DNA of 64,000 nt from Erwinia endophytica (GTDB lineage: Bacteria > Pseudomonadota > Gammaproteobacteria > Enterobacterales > Enterobacteriaceae). Position numbers and translations under genes: made by a program. Below the pieces are notes generated by a model. That model was given only the letters and a program-made list of their open reading frames with translations, was not told the origin of the DNA and did no database searches. Location: contig NZ_RQVV01000053.1 in assembly GCF_009295515.1 (NCBI RefSeq), forward strand, positions 248,001-312,000, in the 5' to 3' direction. Below are positions 9,707-21,197 of the stretch, in pieces; the first letter of the stretch is position 1, and each line of letters opens with the position of its first letter.

Positions 9707-10462
9707 ATGAAAGCGTTTAACAAGCTGTCTGTCGTACTTTTGCTCTCTGCTGGCGCGGTTAGCCATCAGGCATTGGCGGATAACAACGTCTTTACCATCA
9801 TGGATGATCCCTCCACCGCAAAGAAAAGTTTTGAAGGCAATGCCGCGGCGGGTTATCTGGCACAAACCGGTAATACCTCCAGTTCTTCACTGACGGCCAG
9901 TACCAATATGACCTGGTATCATCCTTCAACGGCTTACAGTTTGTGGGGGAATGCCAGTAACACCTCATCCAATGATGAACGATCTTCCGAAACATACCAA
10001 CTTGGCGCTCGTACACGCTATAACCTGAACAGCGCAGACTACCTGTTTGGGCAAACCAGTTGGCTGAGCGATCGTTTTAACGGTTACGATGGACGTACCT
10101 TTCTGGCGGCGGGTTATGGTCGTCAGATCCTCAGCGGTCCGGTGCATTCACTCCGTGTGGAAGCGGGCCCCGGTGTACGTTATGACGATTATCATGATGG
10201 TGGGCATGATACCCGGGCGCTGGCTTATGGTGCGCTGAGTTATCAATGGCAACTGACTGATACCACTCGGTTTATTCAGGGGGTATCGGTGTTGGGCAGC
10301 GATGACACGACGCTGAACTCTGAAACGGGTCTGCAGGTGGCTATCAACGCCCATTTCGCGCTGAAGTTAGCCTATAACGTGACCTGGAACGAGAATCCAC
10401 CGGACTCAGCCCCGGACAAGACCGACACAAAAACCACAATTCAACTTTCTTACGCCATGTAA
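9707..10462 (+). CDS. ydiY: YdiY family outer-membrane-like protein (DUF481)
   Basis: A 251-residue exported protein of the DUF481 family. The signal peptide ends at about residue 24 (VSHQALA|DNN). The rest alternates short amphipathic strands rich in Tyr, Ser and Asn and ends in IQLSYAM; the penultimate aromatic region suggests a beta-barrel that inserts into the outer membrane. In E. coli YdiY is an acid-induced protein of unknown role and also precedes thrS. A strong hairpin terminates the gene ten bases after its stop. Confidence 0.85.
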   Translation: MKAFNKLSVVLLLSAGAVSHQALADNNVFTIMDDPSTAKKSFEGNAAAGYLAQTGNTSSSSLTASTNMTWYHPSTAYSLWGNASNTSSNDERSSETYQLGARTRYNLNSADYLFGQTSWLSDRFNGYDGRTFLAAGYGRQILSGPVHSLRVEAGPGVRYDDYHDGGHDTRALAYGALSYQWQLTDTTRFIQGVSVLGSDDTTLNSETGLQVAINAHFALKLAYNVTWNENPPDSAPDKTDTKTTIQLSYAM

Positions 10463-10470
10463 ATCTGTTA

Positions 10471-10500
10471 CGGGCCGCGATGCGTCGGCCCGTCTTTTCT
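10471..10500 (+). terminator. terminator of ydiY
   Basis: A 7-bp GC-rich stem (CGGGCCG/CGGCCCG, 8-nt loop) followed by TCTTTTCTCTCT directly after the ydiY stop. Confidence 0.85.
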
Positions 10501-10543
10501 CTCTCCGTTTGATCTTCAGCAAATATCTCGCTCTGTTCATTCT

Positions 10544-10571
10544 TTGACGCACTGCTCATAGCGTGTAAGAT
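10544..10571 (+). promoter_or_regulatory. putative sigma-70 promoter of thrS
   Basis: TTGACG (10544-10549), a 16-base spacer and TAAGAT (10566-10571) lie about 175 bases before the thrS start. This gives a long untranslated leader, as expected for the autoregulated thrS mRNA. Confidence 0.6.
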
Positions 10572-10674
10572 GTTCGTCCCTCAGGTGTTATTTGCCAGCG
10601 GCAAGCTTCTGAGCGTGTGTACCAGGTGGAGTACCAAACTGACAACGGTGAGTTGGTTTCAAGTCTCCTCATCC

Positions 10675-10745
10675 TGACGTATAAAATGAACCCAATTTTG
10701 TATGTAGCCTTGCGTATGGGTTACCACTGCAATTAAGGATGTAAC
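10675..10745 (+). promoter_or_regulatory. thrS translational operator (tRNA-Thr mimic)
   Basis: The leader just before thrS resembles the E. coli thrS operator, where threonyl-tRNA synthetase binds its own mRNA and blocks ribosome entry. AACCCA at 10689-10694 can pair with TGGGTT at 10717-10722, enclosing CCTTGCGTAT with a CGT triplet that would imitate the threonine anticodon. The following segment TACCACTGCAATTAAGGATG is nearly the E. coli leader and holds the AAGGA ribosome site. An alternative upstream pairing (ATAAAAT with ATTTTGTAT) is also possible. The fold is inferred by eye. Confidence 0.7.
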
Positions 10746-12674
10746 ATGCCCATTATTACTCTTCCTGATGGAAGTCAGCGTACTTTTGACCACGCAGTCA
10801 GCGTGATGGATATTGCACAGGACATTGGTCCGGGGTTGGCAAAAGCTTGTATCGCCGGTCGCGTTAATGGTGAGCTGGTGGATGCGGTGGATCCTATAAC
10901 GGAAGATGCAAACGTCGCCATCATCACCGCCAAAGACGACGCAGGTCTGGAGATTATCCGCCATTCCTGCGCTCATCTGTTAGGTCATGCGATCAAACAG
11001 CTATGGCCTGATACCAAAATGGCGATCGGTCCGGTTATTGATAATGGTTTTTACTATGATGTGGATATCGATCGTACGCTGACGCAGGAAGATATTGAGC
11101 AGTTGGAAAAGCGGATGCACCAACTGGCCGAAACGAATTACGACGTCATCAAGAAGAAAGTCAGTTGGCAGGAAGCGCGTGATGTGTTTGCTGCACGTGG
11201 CGAAACTTACAAGATGACCATTCTTGATGAAAACATCAGCCGCGATGACCAGCCAGGCTTGTATCATCATCAAGAATATATCGATATGTGCCGTGGGCCA
11301 CATGTGCCGAATATGCGCTTCTGCCACCATTTCAAGCTACAGAAAATTTCTGGTGCTTACTGGCGTGGTGACAGCAATAATAAAATGTTGCAGCGTATCT
11401 ATGGGACCGCCTGGGCTGATAAAAAACAGCTGGCGGCCTATTTATTGCGCCTTGAAGAAGCGGCAAAGCGTGACCACCGTAAAATTGGCAAGCAACTCGA
11501 CTTGTACCATATGCAGGAAGAAGCGCCGGGGATGGTGTTCTGGCATAATGACGGCTGGACTATTTTCCGGGAGCTGGAAATTTTCGTGCGCAGCAAACTG
11601 ACTGAGTATGACTATCAGGAAGTGAAGGGTCCGCTGATGATGGACCGTGTGCTGTGGGAAAAGACCGGCCACTGGGAGAATTATAAAGAAGCGATGTTTA
11701 CCACCTCTTCGGAGAACCGTGAATATTGCATCAAGCCGATGAATTGCCCCGGACACGTACAGATCTTCAATCAGGGCTTAAAATCATACCGCGATCTGCC
11801 ACTGCGTATGGCGGAGTTCGGCAGTTGCCACCGTAACGAACCGTCTGGTGCGTTGCATGGTTTGATGCGTGTACGTGGTTTCACGCAGGATGACGCCCAT
11901 ATCTTCTGTACGGAAGAACAGGTGCGCGCCGAAGTGAACAACTGCATCCGCATGGTGTACGACATGTACAGCACGTTTGGTTTTGAAAAAATTGCGGTCA
12001 AGTTGTCTACCCGTCCGGTGAAGCGTATTGGTTCTGAGGAACAGTGGGATCGTGCCGAAGCCGACCTGGCCGCTGCGTTGAATGAGAACGGCATTCCATT
12101 CGACTATCAGCCGGGTGAGGGGGCATTCTATGGTCCGAAGATTGAATTCACCCTGCATGACTGCCTGGATCGTGCATGGCAGTGTGGTACCGTTCAGCTC
12201 GACTTCTCTTTGCCGAGCCGTCTGAGTGCCTCGTATATTGGTGAAAATAATGAGCGTCAGGTGCCGGTAATGATTCACCGCGCCATTTTGGGGTCAGTGG
12301 AGCGCTTTATCGGTATTCTTACCGAAGAGTATGCCGGTTTCTTCCCAACCTGGCTGGCTCCGGTACAAGTTGTGGTGATGAATATCACCGATGGTCAGTC
12401 TGAATATGTTGCAGAATTAACGCGAAAACTTCAGAATGCAGGCATTCGTGTAAAAGCGGACTTGAGAAACGAGAAGATTGGCTTTAAAATCCGCGAGCAT
12501 ACTTTACGTCGTGTCCCTTATATGTTGGTCTGTGGTGATAAAGAGGTGGAAGCTGGCAAAGTTGCCGTTCGCACCCGCCGTGGTAAAGACCTGGGCAGCA
12601 TGGACGTAAACGACGTGATCGCGAAGCTGCAGGATGAAATACGCAGTCGCAATCTTCATCAATTGGAGGAATAA
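10746..12674 (+). CDS. thrS: threonine--tRNA ligase
   Basis: Cytoplasmic class II aminoacyl-tRNA synthetase charging tRNA-Thr. The 642 residues equal the E. coli length. The N-terminal TGS and editing domains ([11 protein letters not shown] and the SAD-type Cys/His motif MCRGPHVPN) precede the catalytic core. That core contains motif 2 ([30 protein letters not shown]), zinc-binding Cys/His residues and motif 3 ([17 protein letters not shown]). A C-terminal anticodon-binding domain follows, in which [24 protein letters not shown] is conserved. It is the first gene of the thrS-infC-rpmI-rplT cluster and is probably self-regulated through the leader. Confidence 0.98.
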   Translation: MPIITLPDGSQRTFDHAVSVMDIAQDIGPGLAKACIAGRVNGELVDAVDPITEDANVAIITAKDDAGLEIIRHSCAHLLGHAIKQLWPDTKMAIGPVIDNGFYYDVDIDRTLTQEDIEQLEKRMHQLAETNYDVIKKKVSWQEARDVFAARGETYKMTILDENISRDDQPGLYHHQEYIDMCRGPHVPNMRFCHHFKLQKISGAYWRGDSNNKMLQRIYGTAWADKKQLAAYLLRLEEAAKRDHRKIGKQLDLYHMQEEAPGMVFWHNDGWTIFRELEIFVRSKLTEYDYQEVKGPLMMDRVLWEKTGHWENYKEAMFTTSSENREYCIKPMNCPGHVQIFNQGLKSYRDLPLRMAEFGSCHRNEPSGALHGLMRVRGFTQDDAHIFCTEEQVRAEVNNCIRMVYDMYSTFGFEKIAVKLSTRPVKRIGSEEQWDRAEADLAAALNENGIPFDYQPGEGAFYGPKIEFTLHDCLDRAWQCGTVQLDFSLPSRLSASYIGENNERQVPVMIHRAILGSVERFIGILTEEYAGFFPTWLAPVQVVVMNITDGQSEYVAELTRKLQNAGIRVKADLRNEKIGFKIREHTLRRVPYMLVCGDKEVEAGKVAVRTRRGKDLGSMDVNDVIAKLQDEIRSRNLHQLEE

Positions 12675-12677
12675 GGT

Positions 12678-13229
12678 ATTAAAGGCGGAAAACGAGTTCA
12701 ACCGGCGCGTCCTAATCGTATTAACAGAGAAATCCGTGCCACCGAGGTTCGTCTGACTGGCGTCGATGGCGAGCAGATTGGTATTGTCAGTCTGAATGAA
12801 GCTTTAGAAAAAGCTGAAGAAGCAGGCGTTGATTTAGTGGAAATCAGCCCTAACGCCGAACCGCCCGTTTGCCGTATCATGGATTACGGCAAGTTCCTCT
12901 ATGAAAAAAGCAAATCTTCTAAAGAACAGAAGAAAAAGCAAAAAGTTATCCAGGTTAAGGAAATTAAATTCCGTCCTGGTACCGATGATGGCGACTATCA
13001 GGTAAAACTACGCAACCTGGTTCGCTTTCTGGAAGAGGGCGATAAAGCCAAAATTACGCTGCGTTTTCGTGGTCGTGAGATGGCGCACCAACAGATTGGC
13101 ATGGAAGTGCTTAACCGCGTCCGTAAAGATCTGTGTGAAGATATGGATCTGGCGATTGTCGAATCTTTCCCTTCTAAGATTGAAGGTCGTCAGATGATCA
13201 TGGTGCTCGCTCCTAAGAAGAAACAGTAG
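12678..13229 (+). CDS. infC: translation initiation factor IF-3, ATT start codon
   Basis: IF-3 binds the 30S subunit, prevents premature 50S joining and proofreads the start codon. The 183-residue gene starts with the rare codon ATT at 12678 (ATT AAA GGC GGA AAA CGA), three bases after the thrS stop and preceded by GGAGGAATAAGGT. An internal ATG at 12837 would give only 130 residues and lose the N-terminal domain. The rare start underlies IF-3 autoregulation in E. coli, because IF-3 rejects non-canonical starts. The N-domain (to about residue 75), Lys-rich linker ([11 protein letters not shown]) and C-domain ([15 protein letters not shown]..) are intact. Confidence 0.97.
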   Translation: MKGGKRVQPARPNRINREIRATEVRLTGVDGEQIGIVSLNEALEKAEEAGVDLVEISPNAEPPVCRIMDYGKFLYEKSKSSKEQKKKQKVIQVKEIKFRPGTDDGDYQVKLRNLVRFLEEGDKAKITLRFRGREMAHQQIGMEVLNRVRKDLCEDMDLAIVESFPSKIEGRQMIMVLAPKKKQ

Positions 13230-13250
13230 GCCTGTAAAGTAATGAAAATC

Positions 13251-13278
13251 GCTGCGGTCTTGACCGCGGTGTTTTTTA
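13251..13278 (+). terminator. hairpin with T-tract between infC and rpmI
   Basis: GCGGTC-TT-GACCGC followed by GGTGTTTTTTATT, 20 bases after the infC stop. It would partly separate infC from rpmI-rplT and may act as an attenuator or processing site rather than a full stop, since rpmI follows within 50 bases. Confidence 0.65.
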
Positions 13279-13326
13279 TTCGCCTGTCTGATTCATTTTA
13301 TTAACAATGCGAAGTGGATGTTTTAA

Positions 13327-13524
<198 letters not shown>

Positions 13525-13564
13525 GTCATTTTTTTTCAAACAGAATATTAAACAGGAGAGCTAA

Positions 13565-13921
<357 letters not shown>

Positions 13922-13927
13922 GTCAGG

Positions 13928-13954
13928 AAAAAGAGGGAGCTTGCTCCCTCTTTT
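13928..13954 (+). terminator. terminator of the infC-rpmI-rplT operon
   Basis: AAAAAGAGGGAGC-TT-GCTCCCTCTTTT gives a 12-bp or longer stem with a T-tract. Confidence 0.92.
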
Positions 13955-14056
13955 GTTGTCTGTAATAACTGAAAAAATTGACATTTCTGCTTGTGCGGCT
14001 TTCAATAGAAGTCACTGTCCCAGGCAGAGTTCACCCGACAACAAGGTAATGCAAGC

Positions 14057-14101
14057 ATGAATGCTGCTATTTTCCGTTTCTTTTTTGACTTTAGCACCTG
14101 A
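14057..14101 (+). CDS. pheM: phenylalanyl-tRNA synthetase operon leader peptide
   Basis: A 14-residue peptide, MNAAIFRFFFDFST, with five Phe codons. Ribosome speed over these codons reports the supply of charged tRNA-Phe and controls the attenuator just downstream. The E. coli peptide is identical except at residue 11, where Asp here replaces Tyr. It lies between the rplT terminator and pheS, as expected. Confidence 0.93.
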   Translation: MNAAIFRFFFDFST

Positions 14102-14106
14102 ATCCC

Positions 14107-14172
14107 GGGAGGCTTGCGCTGAGAAAAGAAACGAAAAATTGCGCTGAAAGCCTCCCTCGTGGAGGCTTTTTT
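14107..14172 (+). promoter_or_regulatory. pheST transcription attenuator
   Basis: GGGAGGC at 14107-14113, just past the pheM stop, can pair with GCCTCCC at 14150-14156 (antiterminator). GCCTCC at 14150-14155 pairs instead with GGAGGC at 14161-14166, followed by TTTTTTG (terminator). Stalling at the Phe codons would favour readthrough into pheS. Confidence 0.85.
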
Positions 14173-14215
14173 GTTTCTTGCGTGTCAGAACCAGGGCGAG
14201 TGATCGTCCCCATAA

Positions 14216-15238
<1,023 letters not shown>

Positions 15239-15253
15239 GGGCGGATAACAGCA

Positions 15254-17641
15254 ATGAAATTTAGCGAACTTTGGCTACGTGAATGGGTTAACCCCGCTAT
15301 CGATAGCGCCGCCCTGTCTGAACAAATTACCATGGCTGGCCTGGAAGTGGACGGCGTTGAGGCTGTCGCTGGGGCGTTCCACGGCGTGGTTGTGGGAGAA
15401 GTGGTGGAGTGTGGTCAGCACCCGAATGCAGACAAACTGCGGGTGACTAAAATTAATGTCGGCGGCGATCGCTTATTGGATATCGTCTGTGGCGCGCCAA
15501 ACTGTCGTCAGGGTCTGAAAGTGGCTGTGGCGACCATCGGTGCGGTGCTGCCGGGTGATTTCAAAATTAAAGCGGCTAAACTGCGTGGCGAACCATCAGA
15601 AGGCATGCTGTGTTCTTTCTCCGAGTTAGGTATTTCCGACGATCATAGCGGTATTATTGAGTTACCGCTGGATGCGCCGGTGGGTGCTGATATTCGCGAA
15701 TTCCTCGCGCTTGATGACCACACCATCGAAATCAGCGTCACGCCAAACCGTGCAGACTGCTTAAGTATCATCGGGGTGGCGCGTGATGTGGCGGTGTTGA
15801 ATAAAATGGCGTTGACTGAGCCAGAGATGACACCAGTGGCGGCCACTCTTGAGGACACTTTCCCCATCCGTGTTGAGGCACAGGAAGCCTGTCCGCGTTA
15901 CCTTGGTCGAGTGATCAAGGGGGTCAACGTTAAAGCCGCAACGCCGTTGTGGATGAAAGAGAAACTGCGTCGTTGTGGTATCCGCTCGATCGATCCAGTG
16001 GTTGATATCACTAACTTTGTGCTGCTTGAACTGGGACAGCCGATGCACGCATTCGATCTCGATCGTATTGATGACGGTATCGTGGTGCGCATGGCAGAAG
16101 AGGGGGAAACACTGAGGTTGCTGGATGGCACAGAAGCTAAGCTGAACGCTGACACATTAGTGATTGCTGATAATCATAAAGCACTGGCGATGGGCGGTAT
16201 CTTTGGTGGCGAACATTCCGGCGTTAACGAAGAAACAGTCAATGTGCTGTTCGAGTGTGCGTTCTTCAATCCATTGTCGATAACCGGGCGCGCACGTCGT
16301 CATGGTCTGCATACTGACTCATCTCATCGTTACGAGCGTGGCGTTGATCCACAACTCCAGTTTAAAGCGATTGAGCGGGCGACGCGTTTGTTGCTGGATA
16401 TTTGCGGCGGAGCCGCGGGGCCGGTTATCGATGTCAGCAATGAAGCCACATTGCCAAAGCGAGCCACCATTACACTGCGTCGTGAAAAGCTGGATCGTTT
16501 GATCGGTCACGTGATTGCTGACCCGGATGTGACTGACATTTTGCGGCGTCTTGGTTGTGAAGTGACCGAAGGTGACGGATTTTGGCAGGCGGTTGCGCCG
16601 AGCTGGCGTTTCGATATGGAAATCGAAGAGGATTTAGTGGAAGAAGTGGCCCGTGTTTATGGCTACAACGCTATTCCTGATGTACCGCTCCACACTGATC
16701 TGGTGATGACTACCCACCGGGAAGCCCGGCTTTCCCTTAAACGGGTGAAAGCGATGTTGGTGGATAAAGGTTATCAGGAAGCGATCACCTATAGCTTTGT
16801 GGATCCGAAGATTCAGGCGTTGTTGCATCCAGGAATCGAACCGTTGGTGCTGCCAAGCCCCATATCGACTGAGATGTCAGCGATGCGTCTTTCGTTGTGG
16901 ACTGGGCTGCTTTCCGCAGTGGTTTACAACCAGAACCGTCAGCAAAATCGTGTGCGTCTGTTTGAGAGCGGGCTGCGCTTTGTCCCTGATATTCAGGCTA
17001 ACCTCGGTATTCGCCAGGATGTTATGCTAGCAGGCGTGATGAGTGGTAGCCGGTATGAAGAGCATTGGGATCTGGCACGTCAGTCGGTTGACTTCTATGA
17101 TTTGAAAGGTGATTTGGAGTCTGTACTCGATCTGACCGGCAAATTATCTGACATTCAGTTCCGTGCGGAAGCTCATCCAGCCCTTCATCCGGGGCAAAGT
17201 GCGGCAATTTATTTACACGATGATCGCATCGGTTTTATCGGTGTGGTACATCCAGAACTTGAACGGAAACTGGATCTTAATGGTCGTACCGTGGTGTTTG
17301 AACTGGAGTGGGACAAGGTGTCAGACCGCGTCCTGCCTGATGCGAGTGAGATTTCTCGCTTCCCGGCAAACCGTCGTGACATCGCTGTGGTGGTGGCTGA
17401 AAACGTCCCGGCAGCAGATATCATTGCAGAGTGTAAGAAAGTTGGCGTAAATCAGATAGTTGGCGTAAACTTGTTTGATGTGTACCGCGGTAAGGGCGTA
17501 AATGAAGGTTTTAAGAGCCTTGCTATCAGCCTGATTTTGCAAGATACCGGCCGGACACTTGAAGAAGAGGAGATCGCTGCAACCGTCGCCAAATGTGTTG
17601 CAGCGTTAAAAGAGCGATTCCAGGCAACCTTGAGGGATTGA
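15254..17641 (+). CDS. pheT: phenylalanine--tRNA ligase beta subunit
   Basis: Large beta subunit (795 residues, E. coli length) of PheRS, carrying the tRNA-binding and editing modules. The domains are an N-terminal OB-fold tRNA-binding domain (about 40-150: [25 protein letters not shown]), the B3/B4 editing region ([11 protein letters not shown].., [10 protein letters not shown]), B5 and a C-terminal ferredoxin-like anticodon-binding domain ([14 protein letters not shown]). Its stop lies four bases before ihfA, so the three genes are probably co-transcribed. Confidence 0.98.
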   Translation: MKFSELWLREWVNPAIDSAALSEQITMAGLEVDGVEAVAGAFHGVVVGEVVECGQHPNADKLRVTKINVGGDRLLDIVCGAPNCRQGLKVAVATIGAVLPGDFKIKAAKLRGEPSEGMLCSFSELGISDDHSGIIELPLDAPVGADIREFLALDDHTIEISVTPNRADCLSIIGVARDVAVLNKMALTEPEMTPVAATLEDTFPIRVEAQEACPRYLGRVIKGVNVKAATPLWMKEKLRRCGIRSIDPVVDITNFVLLELGQPMHAFDLDRIDDGIVVRMAEEGETLRLLDGTEAKLNADTLVIADNHKALAMGGIFGGEHSGVNEETVNVLFECAFFNPLSITGRARRHGLHTDSSHRYERGVDPQLQFKAIERATRLLLDICGGAAGPVIDVSNEATLPKRATITLRREKLDRLIGHVIADPDVTDILRRLGCEVTEGDGFWQAVAPSWRFDMEIEEDLVEEVARVYGYNAIPDVPLHTDLVMTTHREARLSLKRVKAMLVDKGYQEAITYSFVDPKIQALLHPGIEPLVLPSPISTEMSAMRLSLWTGLLSAVVYNQNRQQNRVRLFESGLRFVPDIQANLGIRQDVMLAGVMSGSRYEEHWDLARQSVDFYDLKGDLESVLDLTGKLSDIQFRAEAHPALHPGQSAAIYLHDDRIGFIGVVHPELERKLDLNGRTVVFELEWDKVSDRVLPDASEISRFPANRRDIAVVVAENVPAADIIAECKKVGVNQIVGVNLFDVYRGKGVNEGFKSLAISLILQDTGRTLEEEEIAATVAKCVAALKERFQATLRD

Positions 17642-17645
17642 ACCT

Positions 17646-17945
17646 ATGGCGCTTACAAAAGCTGAAATGTCTGAATACCTGTTTGAGAAGCTGGGGCTTA
17701 GCAAACGGGATGCCAAAGAGCTGGTAGAGCTGTTTTTTGAAGAGGTTCGCCGCGCTTTGGAAAATGGTGAGCAAGTTAAGCTATCAGGATTTGGCAACTT
17801 CGACCTTCGCGACAAGAATCAACGTCCGGGACGTAATCCTAAAACCGGTGAAGATATTCCAATTACGGCGCGCCGTGTGGTAACTTTCCGGCCTGGGCAG
17901 AAACTTAAAAGTCGGGTTGAGAAGGCCACGCCAAAAGAAGACTGA
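17646..17945 (+). CDS. ihfA: integration host factor subunit alpha
   Basis: A 99-residue DNA-bending protein that pairs with IhfB. It has the HU/IHF fold signature [45 protein letters not shown], including the Pro of the beta-arm (NPKTG) that inserts into the minor groove. It acts in recombination, replication and transcription in the nucleoid. It is coupled to pheT and ends at a strong terminator. In E. coli btuC, btuE and btuD follow; here only btuE remains. Confidence 0.98.
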   Translation: MALTKAEMSEYLFEKLGLSKRDAKELVELFFEEVRRALENGEQVKLSGFGNFDLRDKNQRPGRNPKTGEDIPITARRVVTFRPGQKLKSRVEKATPKED

Positions 17946-17957
17946 TTTCTGTTATAT

Positions 17958-17983
17958 AAAAAGGTCGCTAATGCGACCTTTTT
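17958..17983 (+). terminator. terminator of pheST-ihfA
   Basis: AAAAAGGTCGC-TAAT-GCGACCTTTTTC, 13 bases after the ihfA stop. Confidence 0.92.
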
Positions 17984-18161
17984 CATTGGTGGTAAACGGC
18001 GATGGCACTTTCTTTTGATGCGATTGCTCATGTGGTGATAGCATTAATGTATTGGTGGTGACAGTAACGTCAGGTGCCCCAGTCTTTAATTGAGTGACTC
18101 ATATGCAGCTGGTCTTAATGGTCGGACGGCTTTTATCCCCTTAGTGAAACAGGAAAAACCA

Positions 18162-18704
18162 ATGAGTATTTTTGACACAGAACTGGTTACGTTGGATGGT
18201 GAACGTACAACGTTGGCGAAGTGGCAGGGCGAGGTATTGCTGGTGGTTAACGTGGCCTCGAAATGCGGCCTGACACCCCAGTACGAACAGTTAGAAAAAC
18301 TCCATAACACGCTACATGACCAGGGTTTTTCGGTGCTTGGCTTTCCGTGTAATGCTTTCCTTGGCCAGGAACCGGGGAGTGAGGAAGAGATTAAAACCTT
18401 CTGCAGCATGACTTACGGCGTGACGTTCCCCATGTTCAGTAAAATTGAGGTTAACGGCCCCCAGCGTCATCCGTTGTATCAGCAACTGGTTGCGGCGCAG
18501 CCTGAAGCCATTGCGCCGGACAACAGTTTCCTTGAGCGTATTAGCAGCAAAGGTCTCGCGCCGAAAGAGCCTGGCGATATTCTGTGGAATTTCGAAAAAT
18601 TCCTGATTGGCCGTGACGGTAGCGTGGTACAGCGTTTTTCACCTGATATGCAGCCGGATAATCCCCTGATTATCGAAAGCATCAAACAGGCACTGGCAAA
18701 ATAA
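18162..18704 (+). CDS. btuE: glutathione/thioredoxin peroxidase BtuE
   Basis: A 180-residue peroxidase of the glutathione peroxidase family that reduces hydrogen and lipid peroxides using thioredoxin or glutathione. The ATG at 18162 (AGGAAAAACCA before it) fits the family start; 24 extra in-frame codons upstream look non-coding. The peroxidatic Cys is in NVASKCGLTPQY, with the family motif LGFPCNAFLGQEPG and the catalytic Trp in ILWNFEKFLIGRDG. The name comes from its place in the E. coli vitamin B12 operon, but here btuC and btuD are absent on both sides, so no link to B12 uptake is visible. Confidence 0.93.
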   Translation: MSIFDTELVTLDGERTTLAKWQGEVLLVVNVASKCGLTPQYEQLEKLHNTLHDQGFSVLGFPCNAFLGQEPGSEEEIKTFCSMTYGVTFPMFSKIEVNGPQRHPLYQQLVAAQPEAIAPDNSFLERISSKGLAPKEPGDILWNFEKFLIGRDGSVVQRFSPDMQPDNPLIIESIKQALAK

Positions 18705-18720
18705 CGGTGGTGACTGTGTG

Positions 18721-18746
18721 AAGGCGTTGCGCTTGCGCGGCGCCTT
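18721..18746 (+). terminator. hairpin after btuE
   Basis: AAGGCG-TT-GCGC-TT-GCGC-GG-CGCCTT is a self-complementary double-stem hairpin 17 bases past the btuE stop. The following bases are not T-rich, so termination is uncertain. Confidence 0.4.
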
Positions 18747-18917
18747 GCTTCATTCAGCTTGCTGGTTGAGGAGGCGCAACGCATCCATTTTCAGGAAGCT
18801 GACCTGATAACTGAAGAGCATAAAATGCTGATCTCATCCCTCTGATTATCCTGATGATGTTGCCTGTGACCGCATTTTGCGATTAGAGTAGTAGCTTCTT
18901 ATGAAGGATGCTCCGCT

Positions 18918-19376
18918 ATGCGTTACTGGCTTCTGTTGATCATTGTTATTCTCGCGGGTTGCAGCAGCCATGCGCCGCCGCCAAATGACCGCCTTTCCGA
19001 TTCCATCACCGTTATTGCCCAGTTGAACGACCAGCTCAGCCAGTGGCGTGGCACCCCGTACCGCTATGGTGGTATGAGCAGGGAGGGCATTGATTGCTCC
19101 GGTTTTGTCTATATGACTTTTCGCGATCGCTTTGGTTTGCAATTACCCCGGACCACGGAGGCGCAGACGGATATCGGGACCCGTATCAGCCAAAATGAAC
19201 TGTTGCCTGGCGACCTGGTTTTTTTCAAAACCGGCAGGGGAGATAACGGATTGCACGTGGGTATCTATGATACCGATAACCAGTTTATTCATGCTTCTAC
19301 CAGCCAGGGGGTTATCCGCTCCTCATTAAATAATGTCTATTGGAAAAAAGTTTTTTGGCAGGCAAGACGGATTTAA
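18918..19376 (+). CDS. nlpC: NlpC/P60 family lipoprotein
   Basis: A 152-residue lipoprotein with a peptidoglycan-hydrolase fold. The lipobox LAGC places lipidated Cys at residue 15. The NlpC/P60 domain has the catalytic Cys in GIDCSGFVY, a catalytic His in GLHVGIY and the third polar residue in FIHAST. Enzymes of this family cut D-gamma-Glu-meso-Dap bonds in murein, but the specific activity of NlpC is not settled. It lies after btuE as in E. coli, though with 213 bases between the two. Confidence 0.92.
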   Translation: MRYWLLLIIVILAGCSSHAPPPNDRLSDSITVIAQLNDQLSQWRGTPYRYGGMSREGIDCSGFVYMTFRDRFGLQLPRTTEAQTDIGTRISQNELLPGDLVFFKTGRGDNGLHVGIYDTDNQFIHASTSQGVIRSSLNNVYWKKVFWQARRI

Positions 19377-19582
19377 ATTCTGCTCATATGTCGCCTGACT
19401 GCGATGCAGTCGATGCTTGTTTTGTTCTGTGCGAGATGACATCCACGGACGCCCTATGCCTGGCCTCCCACCTTAATAACCCTTTGATGACTCCGTGTTA
19501 ACCCCTCGTTTGTCGGGGTACACTGGCGGTCAGATCGGGGGCGGGTAACCCTCCTGGCTCCGGCAAATCGTAAGGGGACGCC

Positions 19583-21022
19583 ATGCAATTCAATAATACC
19601 TGGCACCATGAGCTGACGGGGTTTTATACGGCTCTGCCGCCAACACCACTTAAAAATCCACGCCTGTTGTTTCACAGCGCCACACTGGCGCAGGAGCTGG
19701 GATTGGATTCGTGCTGGTTTAGGGAGCCGAAGAGTGCAGTGTGGAGCGGGCAGACGCTTCTGCCAGGGATGCAGCCATTAGCGCAGGTTTACAGTGGGCA
19801 TCAGTTTGGCGTTTGGGCCGGGCAACTGGGTGATGGCCGGGGACTGCTACTGGGCGAGCAGCAGTTGGCCGATGGCCGTAAGATGGACTGGCACCTGAAA
19901 GGCGCAGGCCTGACGCCATACTCCCGCATGGGGGATGGTCGGGCGGTATTGCGTTCCACTCTGCGTGAATTTCTGGCCTCAGAAGCGATGCATGCTCTGG
20001 GGATACCGACGTCTCGTGCATTGACAGTGGTGACCAGTGATGAACCGGTCAGGCGCGAAACTATCGAGCGGGGCGCCATGTTACTAAGGGTAGCGGAGAG
20101 CCATGTTCGTTTCGGTCATTTCGAACACTTCTTTTATACCCGGCAGCCGGAAAAGTTACGCCAGTTGGTCGATTATGTGATTCACCACCACTGGCCGCAA
20201 TGGCAGGACGAAGCTGATCGTTATCTGCTGTGGTTCAGTGATGTGGTCAGGCGCACGGCCCGGCTGATTGCACACTGGCAGAGTGTCGGCTTCGCTCATG
20301 GCGTGATGAATACGGATAATATGTCAATTCTGGGGTTGACGCTGGACTATGGCCCTTATGGTTTTCTCGATGATTATCAGCCGGACTTTATCTGCAACCA
20401 TTCGGACTATCAGGGGCGTTACAGTTTTGATAATCAGCCGGTGGCTGGGTTATGGAACCTGAATCGTCTGGCGCATGCGCTGTCGGGATTACTGGATACT
20501 GCGCAACTGGAGCAGACACTAGCAGAGTACGAGCCGGAGTTGATGCGTTGCTGGGGTGAGCAGATGCGGGCGAAGCTGGGGCTGAAAACCCAGGACCGGG
20601 ATGACAATGATATTCTTACCGGATTACTGTCGCTGATGACGAAAGAGGGCAGCGATTATACCCTGACGTTCAGAAAGCTGAGTGAGACGGAACAGCAGCA
20701 GTCCACATCGCCGCTACGCGATGAGTTTATCGATCGTGAAGCCTTTGACCGTTGGTACAACATTTATCGCCAACGCTTGATTAAAGAAGAGCGTAGCGAT
20801 GAGGAGCGTCAGCAAGCGATGAAGCAGGTGAACCCGGCAATCGTGCTGCGTAATTATCTGGCACAGCAGGCGATCGAGCGGGCTGAGCAGGACGATACCC
20901 ACGTGCTGAAACGACTCCATCAGGCACTGAGTAAGCCATTCGATGATGCGCCAGAGTTTGCAGATCTGATGCGGCGTCCGCCAGACTGGGGCAAGAAGCT
21001 GGAAGTCAGTTGTTCGAGCTGA
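19583..21022 (+). CDS. selO: protein adenylyltransferase SelO (YdiU)
   Basis: A 479-residue pseudokinase-fold enzyme that transfers AMP from ATP to Ser/Thr/Tyr of target proteins, linked to redox control (protein S-glutathionylation) in E. coli. Conserved blocks are [19 protein letters not shown] (nucleotide-binding loop), [27 protein letters not shown], and the metal-binding [23 protein letters not shown]. The C-terminus is ...SCSS, with Cys in the position occupied by selenocysteine in animal SelO. An AAGGGG ribosome site lies seven bases before the ATG. It is convergent with aroH. Confidence 0.95.
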   Translation: MQFNNTWHHELTGFYTALPPTPLKNPRLLFHSATLAQELGLDSCWFREPKSAVWSGQTLLPGMQPLAQVYSGHQFGVWAGQLGDGRGLLLGEQQLADGRKMDWHLKGAGLTPYSRMGDGRAVLRSTLREFLASEAMHALGIPTSRALTVVTSDEPVRRETIERGAMLLRVAESHVRFGHFEHFFYTRQPEKLRQLVDYVIHHHWPQWQDEADRYLLWFSDVVRRTARLIAHWQSVGFAHGVMNTDNMSILGLTLDYGPYGFLDDYQPDFICNHSDYQGRYSFDNQPVAGLWNLNRLAHALSGLLDTAQLEQTLAEYEPELMRCWGEQMRAKLGLKTQDRDDNDILTGLLSLMTKEGSDYTLTFRKLSETEQQQSTSPLRDEFIDREAFDRWYNIYRQRLIKEERSDEERQQAMKQVNPAIVLRNYLAQQAIERAEQDDTHVLKRLHQALSKPFDDAPEFADLMRRPPDWGKKLEVSCSS

Positions 21023-21197
21023 AGCATTGTCAGGAAACAGGGCTGATCGCGGTGGTGTTCTGGTTGTCGCCGAAGGGACCCTCCGGGAGATGGACACGCC
21101 GTGAATCGTCCCTGACGACGCGCGTCCATGCGCTCCACGGTCTGTTTATCCGGATAGATCGACAGGCATCAATTGATGGGGCCGACATGACCACACA

